Below are positions 58,375 to 64,000 of a stretch of DNA of 64,000 bases, in pieces (the first letter of the stretch is position 1; every line of letters begins with the position of its first letter). The translations under genes and the position numbers were made by a program. The stretch is from VAZQ01 sp963756715 (GTDB lineage Bacteria; Pseudomonadota; Alphaproteobacteria; Rhizobiales; Xanthobacteraceae), in NCBI GenBank assembly GCA_963756715.1, contig CAVWOV010000020.1, forward strand, positions 347,454 through 411,453, read 5' to 3'. The notes beneath the pieces are model-generated. The model was not told the DNA's origin, searched no databases, and was given only the letters and a program-made list of their open reading frames with translations.

Positions 58375-59161
58375 TTAATTTGTATCAAACTTCCTCCTTC
58401 TCTTTACGTGGCGAGCCTGTTCTTGTGGCGTCAAGTAACGCCATCTCATTGCATCGGCAGTGCGCCTGGCCAGCGGCGCTAAGTGTGGCCAACGCCTTTC
58501 GCAAATAGTCACGTAATCGTCCCACTCTTTGGTGGCGTGTGCTCTCCTCCAGACGATCAGCCAGTCCATGAAATTCCGTTGACGGTCGACAATGTCATGC
58601 AGACTTAGAAGAGAGGGAGTCCGACTACCCATAACTGGACGCACTACCGCAAAGAAGTAGCGCACGAGCGGGCAGCTCACTCTGCTGGAAAATCCCGCGG
58701 AGCGGGATAGACTTAAACGGCCTCCAAGTTCCGTCCAAACGCGAAGGATAGCCTGATAGTAAACAACGGGGGGGTCCAGACGCCCCGTGAAGCTGCGCAA
58801 TATCGGCGTGGTCCAGTACCAGGAGCGAGTTTTTAGCTCCAAATCGAATTGCAGTTTCACCAAAAGGGCGTCCATGATTGAGTATTTCAGCAATTCCAAT
58901 TCTTCTGAGCGGTCTTTCACCGACCATCCCAAAGGAAAGAGATCATCTGCTATCGTATTTGCTAGGGAGGTCGGCCGATCCCATCGCGACAAAATCTTCC
59001 TCAATTAGGAACTCCGTCAAAGTGAGAACATCATTGGCCGCCTTGAGAGCCTCGCGCAATTTAGCGCAAAGCAAAGCTGTCTTCTTGAATACGCTAGCCG
59101 CCTGTTTGGGGCTATGGTAAGTTCCTTTTTGCCGTTTGTTGAAGCTGCTTGTGTAGGGCAT
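58375..59161 (-). CDS. Unrecognised protein, probably one gene with a frame change
   Basis: Two frames overlap here: 58943-59161 (starting MPYTSSFNKRQKGTYHSPKQ) and 58375-59004. Their joining at about 58970 gives one protein of about 260 residues, in which EDFVAMGSADLPS leads to NTIADDLFPLGWSVKDRSEE. The body is basic and aromatic (RSWYWTTPILRSFTGRLDPP, NFMDWLIVWRRAHATKEWDD). No domain was recognised. GC is visibly lower than in the chromosome. It precedes the XRE gene on the same strand. Confidence 0.5.
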
Positions 59162-59262
59162 CCCCTATGTAGACTTCCTCGCCCGGCTCATTAGTGATCT
59201 CGCGAGTTATTTCCGTCGTCATCCCACCGCTCCCGACGTTGCCGGAACATCTATCGCTACAA

Positions 59263-59456
59263 TAGTACGGGGCGCGGGGTATTCGCCCGACCTCAATCCG
59301 ATCGAAATGGCCTTCGCCAAGCTCAAAGCCGCCCTTCGAAAGGCCGCCGCCAGATCAACCGAGGCCTTGGTCGACGCTATCGCCGCCGCCCTTGCCGCCT
59401 TCACCGCCCAAGAGTGTCTGAACTTCTTTGCCGCAGCCGGTTACGATCGCGTGTGA
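59263..59456 (+). mobile_element. IS630-family transposase, C-terminal fragment
   Basis: The plus strand reads YSPDLNPIEMAFAKLKAALR, RSTEALVDAIAAALAAFTAQ and ECLNFFAAAGYDRV before a TGA. This is the end of an IS630-type DDE transposase, with the last catalytic Glu in NPIE. Everything upstream, including the first two Asp, is missing. The fragment cuts the neighbouring phosphatase gene. Confidence 0.85.
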
Positions 59457-59742
59457 TCAGAATCTGCTCTAGTCCGGGCGTAAGTGACTCCACGGATTTT
59501 CGCGCTGGATTCGCCGTTGCAGCTGCAGCCGCTAGAGCATCGGCTGTCTGTTCTGCGTGCTTGTTCTTACTTGTCAGGATGATGTCCGGCGTAATTGAGA
59601 GCGCCGCGAAACGCTGCCCCAACCTATGTGCTTTGAGTGCAGCCTTTTTGGTTAGGGGCTGCTTGCTATCCTCGCGTGGGGGTAAATCCCTGTCTCGTTC
59701 ACCGTGACGAATTAAGACGATGCGGACTCCGTGAGGTATCAT
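59457..59742 (-). pseudogene. Histidine phosphatase (SixA-like), truncated by IS630 remnant
   Basis: The N-terminus of a phosphoglycerate-mutase-like enzyme: MIPHGVRIVLIRHGERDRDL with the RHGE catalytic motif and ALKAHRLGQRFAALSITPDI, then TSKNKHAEQTADALAAAA. The similarity ends at about 59460, exactly where the IS630 fragment stops. The C-terminal half with the second catalytic His is lost, so the product should be inactive. Confidence 0.75.
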
Positions 59743-59900
59743 GTGTTCGCCTCCGCCATTCTCCCAGCGAGAAGTGGTCGCGAACCGAGAGAAACATCCA
59801 TCTTGATGGTGTCTTCGAAATCCTTCGGCGTCGTGTGCAACGTCTGGAACTCGATCTCGGTCCCATTTTCCGCGTGGATGCCCCCATTCATTGCCGTCGT

Positions 59901-62900
59901 CTACGCGAGGTTATACCGGAAAATCACGATGATGTCGTCGAGCGCCGAAGGATCGAGCGGCGCCTGGTCGCCGCTCGAGTCCACCTGCCACAGGCTCAAG
60001 GTCCAGGCGCCGCAATCGCCTCCCGTCGGCTGGCGTGCGAGCAGCAGGGCGGTCCCGCTGACGCCGCTCAAGCCAAGGTCATCACTCGATGCGACGCTGT
60101 CCGGAGCAAGCGAGACGCCGAGGTTGGCCGGGTCAAGATGTGCGCCGGCCCCTGACGGACGAATGAGGACATCGGCGCCCAGTAGCCGGATGCCGCGCCG
60201 GGAAAAGAGCGCCGGGAACCGGTCGGCGGTGATCGGCATTGCGAAAGTCGGTGCGCCGCCGTCCGCCGGCGCAGAGACGAACCGCTGCCATTGCGAGGGA
60301 AATTCGTGGCGCAGGCTGAAGGCCCGCCCCAGTCCGGCGTCGCCGGTTGCGGTGGCCGTACGATTGACGGCGGCATCGAGCTCCGTTTCGACCTGGCTTC
60401 GAAAATCCGCGCGTCCCTCGCGTGCGGTGTAGCGCAGGTGCAGGACGACGTCGGAGATCGTCTTGTAGTCGAATGGGTGGAAAGCCGTGCCGAGCTCGAG
60501 GCGCCACGCGCTCAGCGCGCCCGCGCCCTCGAACGGCAGATAGCGGTCGTCGCGCAGGTTCGTCTCGAAGAGCCCGCCGTCGGCCTGCGCGCTGCTCACG
60601 ACGATCGCGTCGGTCGCGCTACGTCCGTTCCGGAACCTGCTGTCAGAGTTCTGGCGCGCGTAGGTGCCGCCGGCCAGGGTATCGTCCACTCTGATCTCGC
60701 TGCTCTCCAGTCGCAGCGTACCGTTGACGCTGGCATAGGGCCCGATGACTGCCGGAATGGTGAGGCCAGCCGACTTGATGCGGCGCATGTGGTGCCCCGG
60801 AAAATCGATGTCGAAGAGGGGTTCCGGCAAGGTGAAGGTGCACGAGCCGGTCTCGATGAGTTGAATAAGCGCATAGGGGTCGAGCTGTTGCAGCGATATG
60901 TGCTTTACGATCTCGAGCTCCCGGCGGTTGTTATCGAGATATGCGGCCTCCATGCGCTTCAGGTCGTGGTGAAGCCACTCGCCCAGAGAAGCCCCTGCTT
61001 GAGGCTGTCCCAGTAGCCGAACCCGATGAAGCTCGAGGTTTCCTGCGCGAGCTCGAACCGCCAAGCCTGCTCGGTCTTGCGTGCCATGTCGTAGGCGAGC
61101 TGATAGCTTTGGAAGTACACGGCCGAAAGCTGCCCGATCATCCAGCTGTAGAGCGCCTGCGACGTGGTCTTCGCACGCAGGAAATCGTCCACCTCCCGGG
61201 CCTGATCGATCTGTACATCGTGGTTCGCGAGATCGCGTTCCGCGATGTCGATGCGCGTCTGTGCGGCCTCGATTTGTTTGGCGAGCTGCCGCAAATCCAA
61301 TTCCGCCAGTCCTTTCTGCAGCCCCCATTCTTGCGCACGCCGTTCGAAGGCCGCGACTGTACCGACGAGCGCTCCCGCGGAGCTTGCGAGAGACGATAGG
61401 ATGCCGAGATTGCGGGAGGCCCGTTCGGCGGCGCTCGACGCCCCTTGGCCGCCTTCCACGGCGGCGGCGATCGGAAAGCCGGTAATGAAATCGGGTAGCA
61501 GGCTCAGCGCGACCGCGCCCAGCATCGCGCCGGCCTCGATGGCCTGGAGGGCGACGCCTGAGCCGGTCAGCGCGAGTTGCTCCGCCTCAAGCGCGCTGAT
61601 CGGGGTCGCCAGCCGCTCGGCATAGTAGTCGCGGCGCAGCTCGGCGGAGCGTTCGCTCTCCTGTAACGCGTCCAGCGAAGCTTTCGCTTCGCTGACCTGC
61701 AGCACCTTCACGTCGCGCACGGCTTCGAGCAGCCGGCGCTCGTGCGTCTGGCGAAGCAGGGCAAGTTGTTCTGCGTCACTCTTCTCGAGCGCCGCCAGCA
61801 TGGCGCCGCCGAGCGCTTTGACGTCCGCGCAGAGTTCCGTCGTCTTCTGGGCAAGAACGGCGAAGCGATAGCAGAGCGCCCCTTGGCCGCCGGCACTGGC
61901 ATCGCCGTCGCTGCCGTAGGCGGAGCCGGCCGGCACCGCACCTTCAGGCACGAGATCGCGCCGCAGGCCGGCGATGTCGAGACAGTGTCGGATCTTGTAG
62001 AGACGGTCGGCGACCGCATCCCAGTAGCCGAGGAGCTTCGCGTTCTGAGGCAGGCAGAAATAGAGGGCGCGCGCACCGAATAAGACGAATTCACGCCGAG
62101 CGCATGAGGGCGCTTGACGCTTCCGGAGCGAGTTTCAAGCCCCTGTTCCGAGCGGCGGTCGCGTTCGAAAGCGAGGCCGTGCGCGGACGGTCGATCGTGG
62201 CGGGCCAGGGCCCGATGGCACCCCCTGGAGCAGCCACGCCTCCCGCCCAGTGGAAATGTTCCAGCTCCACCAGCGCGTTGGAGAATGCGTCGAGGTCAAG
62301 CTCGCTGAACGTCTTTGCTGCCGGCTGCTTCAGCGGAAATGTCTCGTGGTCTGGGCCCCAGGATGGCGTCCGCCAAGATGTAGAGGCGTGTCGCCTCGTT
62401 GACCAATTCAGCATCGTCCCGGCGGAATTGCTGGTCGCCCCATTGGATCAGGGCATCGATGTATTCCATGACCACCGACTTTTGATACGCGGTGATGCGC
62501 AGCCGCGCGACCCGATGCGCATCGAACGGGTTTTCCCTCCAGTCCTCCACGAGCGCGTCGAGCTCGCGCTGTGCCTCGCTGCCCCTCGTCCCGGCAATGG
62601 CATTGGCAAGCTCGAGCAGGCTCTCGCGCTGGTAGTCGGCGCTTGCCAGTTCGGCGAACGGCCGCGGCTTCCAGAAGCGCCCGGGCGCCGGAAGCGCCCG
62701 GTGATCCGTCGGATCGAAAACCGCATGCAACCATTTGAGCGCGTCCGCGAACTTCTGATTGGCGATGAGCCGCTCCGCGATCAGCATCGGCGCGTGGAAG
62801 AACAGCTCCCAATTGTACTGCGCGTAGCCGCCGGCACGAGTGTAATCGATGTCCTCGATGGGTAGGGGGCGTGCGACTGCCGGCCGTGGATCGTAGTCGT

Positions 62901-64000
62901 CGCGGAACCGGTCGCGGCGCAACCGTTGGATGGCCGGATCGAACAGTGACTTCAGCCCGGCGCGGTTCAAGAGCTCGATCAGCGTGCAAACATATGGGTG
63001 ATAGGCCGTCTCGAAGCGATTGCTGCTCACGGAGAAGGTGCGGCGCGCGTCTTGCAGGAAGAAGAAATCGTCGATCCGCGGATCGGCCGGCAGATAGGCA
63101 TTTAAATCACTTGGGTCGATGCGCGGCTCGTACTGGTGCGGCGCCATTACGGCATAGTTCTTCGACTGCAGGTCTCTGAGCAATGTCGGGATGATCTCGC
63201 GCTTGAACGTGCCCTCCGGATCATCGTCGGGAGTACTCGTTCTCCTTCGACCGCGTTCGCGACCGTCAAAACGAAGCCGACAACAAGGCCCTGCAGCTCG
63301 CCCAGGAGCTCATCGAGAAAATGGAAGGCCTCGCGCTGATGGTAGAGCGCCGTCAGCGTCCCGCGGCAATCGAGGAGCTTAAAACCTCCGAGCTGACGCC
63401 GGTATGTTCCGTCGAGATCGTGGTGCAAGGGGTCGATACCGAGATAGCCGACGTGGGCGCGAATGGTGAGGGTATCGCTCTCTACACTGCCGTCGAACGT
63501 AAACATGCGCCGGCGATCGAAGGCAGAAGCGGATTCCTGCTGACCGCCGCTGGTACTCGCCTCCTGGGCGAGGGCGCAGCTGCGCAAGCAGCGGCCCGAT
63601 CTTGTCCTTGAACTGCAGCGACTGGCCCGAGATTTTGCGTGACGACCATTGGCCGGACCGGTATTCGCTCCAGCCGAGCCGGATGTCCCATGTCTTGGAT
63701 GGGAGGAGATCGAAAAGGCGCTTGAGCGGGTGCTCGTCAACGGCAAGCTTGAGAAGCGCGGCGGCCGCGCTGACAGCCGCCTCGACGGGGTCGTCGGGCA
63801 AGCCGCTTGCGTCGAGCTTGAATCCGCTGACGTCGAGTGTAGCCCCACTCAGGCTGTTCACCGATTGCGCGATTGCATCGAGCAGCGTGTTGTAGGCGCC
63901 GACCATCGCGCCGACCGTTGCGCCGATGCCATTCGCGACCTGATGATTACATTGACCAGGTCCAACAAAGGCAGCAGGAACGCCTCCGCTTGAAACGGGC
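59901..64000 (-). pseudogene. Tc-toxin A subunit (TcA), C-terminal part, multiply frameshifted, 5' end off the edge
   Basis: The A component of an insecticidal Tc-toxin complex, the large translocation channel. Segments in order, in alternating frames: SKTWDIRLGWSEYRSGQWS (about 63.7 kb); DTLTIRAHVGYLGIDPLHH (63.45); YAVMAPHQYEPRIDPSDLNA to RLYILADAILGPRPRDI (63.15-62.35); FSELDLDAFSNALVELEHFH (62.3); ALYFCLPQNAKLLGYWDAVA and a long helical pore-forming stretch (62.1-60.97); MEAAYLDNNRRELEIVKHIS and FPGHHMRRIKSAGLTIPAVI, the TcB-binding domain, to the stop at 59901. At least five frame changes lie in 4 kb, more than elsewhere, so it may be decaying. No TcB or TcC gene is visible. Confidence 0.8.

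Noticed and set aside
59901..63906. Six separate small genes in the Tc region
   Set aside because: The pieces follow each other in the order of one TcA protein, and each continues the previous one across a frame change.

Overview
The window looks like a chromosomal segment of a GC-rich alphaproteobacterium of the order Hyphomicrobiales (Rhizobiales), in the Bradyrhizobium / Rhodopseudomonas / Pseudolabrys neighbourhood. The evidence is a CIRCE-controlled groES-groEL pair, a BTLCP-type protease, DUF2076 and DUF3126 proteins, a PAS_5 protein, a rhizobial-type tyrosine integrase, CtrA-like boxes and several palindromic repeat types I associate with this group. This placement is by recognition; no search was run.

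Left part (about 0.2-41.4 kb) is ordinary chromosome. It begins with a META-domain protein and a probable two-gene operon, a phytochelatin-synthase-like protease and a Tat-exported FAD oxidoreductase. Then come groES-groEL with a palindromic repeat between them, a NMT1-like solute-binding protein, a secreted M1 aminopeptidase, a GlcG/HbpS protein, an orphan ArsN2 acetyltransferase, an SRPBCC protein, an MFS carrier, an L,D-transpeptidase and a DUF2076 protein. A lipid/polysaccharide cluster follows (ChbG/HpnK deacetylase, GT2 and, divergently, GtrA), then threonine synthase. Copper homeostasis is a divergent copA-csoR pair with a near-perfect CsoR operator between the genes. Further on are an aromatic-ring monooxygenase, a zinc-finger protein, CysE, a duplicated DUF3126 protein, a YeiH transporter, a gamma-carbonic-anhydrase-like protein, a transglutaminase-like protease, PilZ, PAS, rhomboid, CBS, flavin reductase and nitroreductase genes.

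Right part (about 41.7-64 kb) has the character of a genomic island. It opens with the 3' 46 bases of a tRNA-Glu gene, without its 5' half, followed by a tyrosine integrase whose end abuts a tRNA-Ser-type 3' end. Behind these lie small rhizobial hypothetical genes, a paralogous pair of small proteins 12 kb apart, a 36-residue lipoprotein not in the ORF list, remnants of ABC/TctC substrate-binding genes, an OMP remnant, a serine recombinase, an IS630 fragment that cuts a histidine phosphatase gene, and an XRE regulator with repeated operator-like motifs. Three large cargo genes stand out: an unrecognised protein of about 1,015 residues, a TIR-transmembrane-beta-propeller protein, and the C-terminal part of a Tc-toxin A subunit that runs off the right edge.

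A striking global feature is that many well-conserved genes are broken by a single-base shift, nearly always an extra base: groEL, the M1 aminopeptidase, the MFS carrier, copA, an alpha/beta hydrolase, the ~1,015-residue protein and, several times, the Tc gene. A broken groEL makes residual sequencing error the simplest explanation, so gene decay should not be inferred from single shifts alone.
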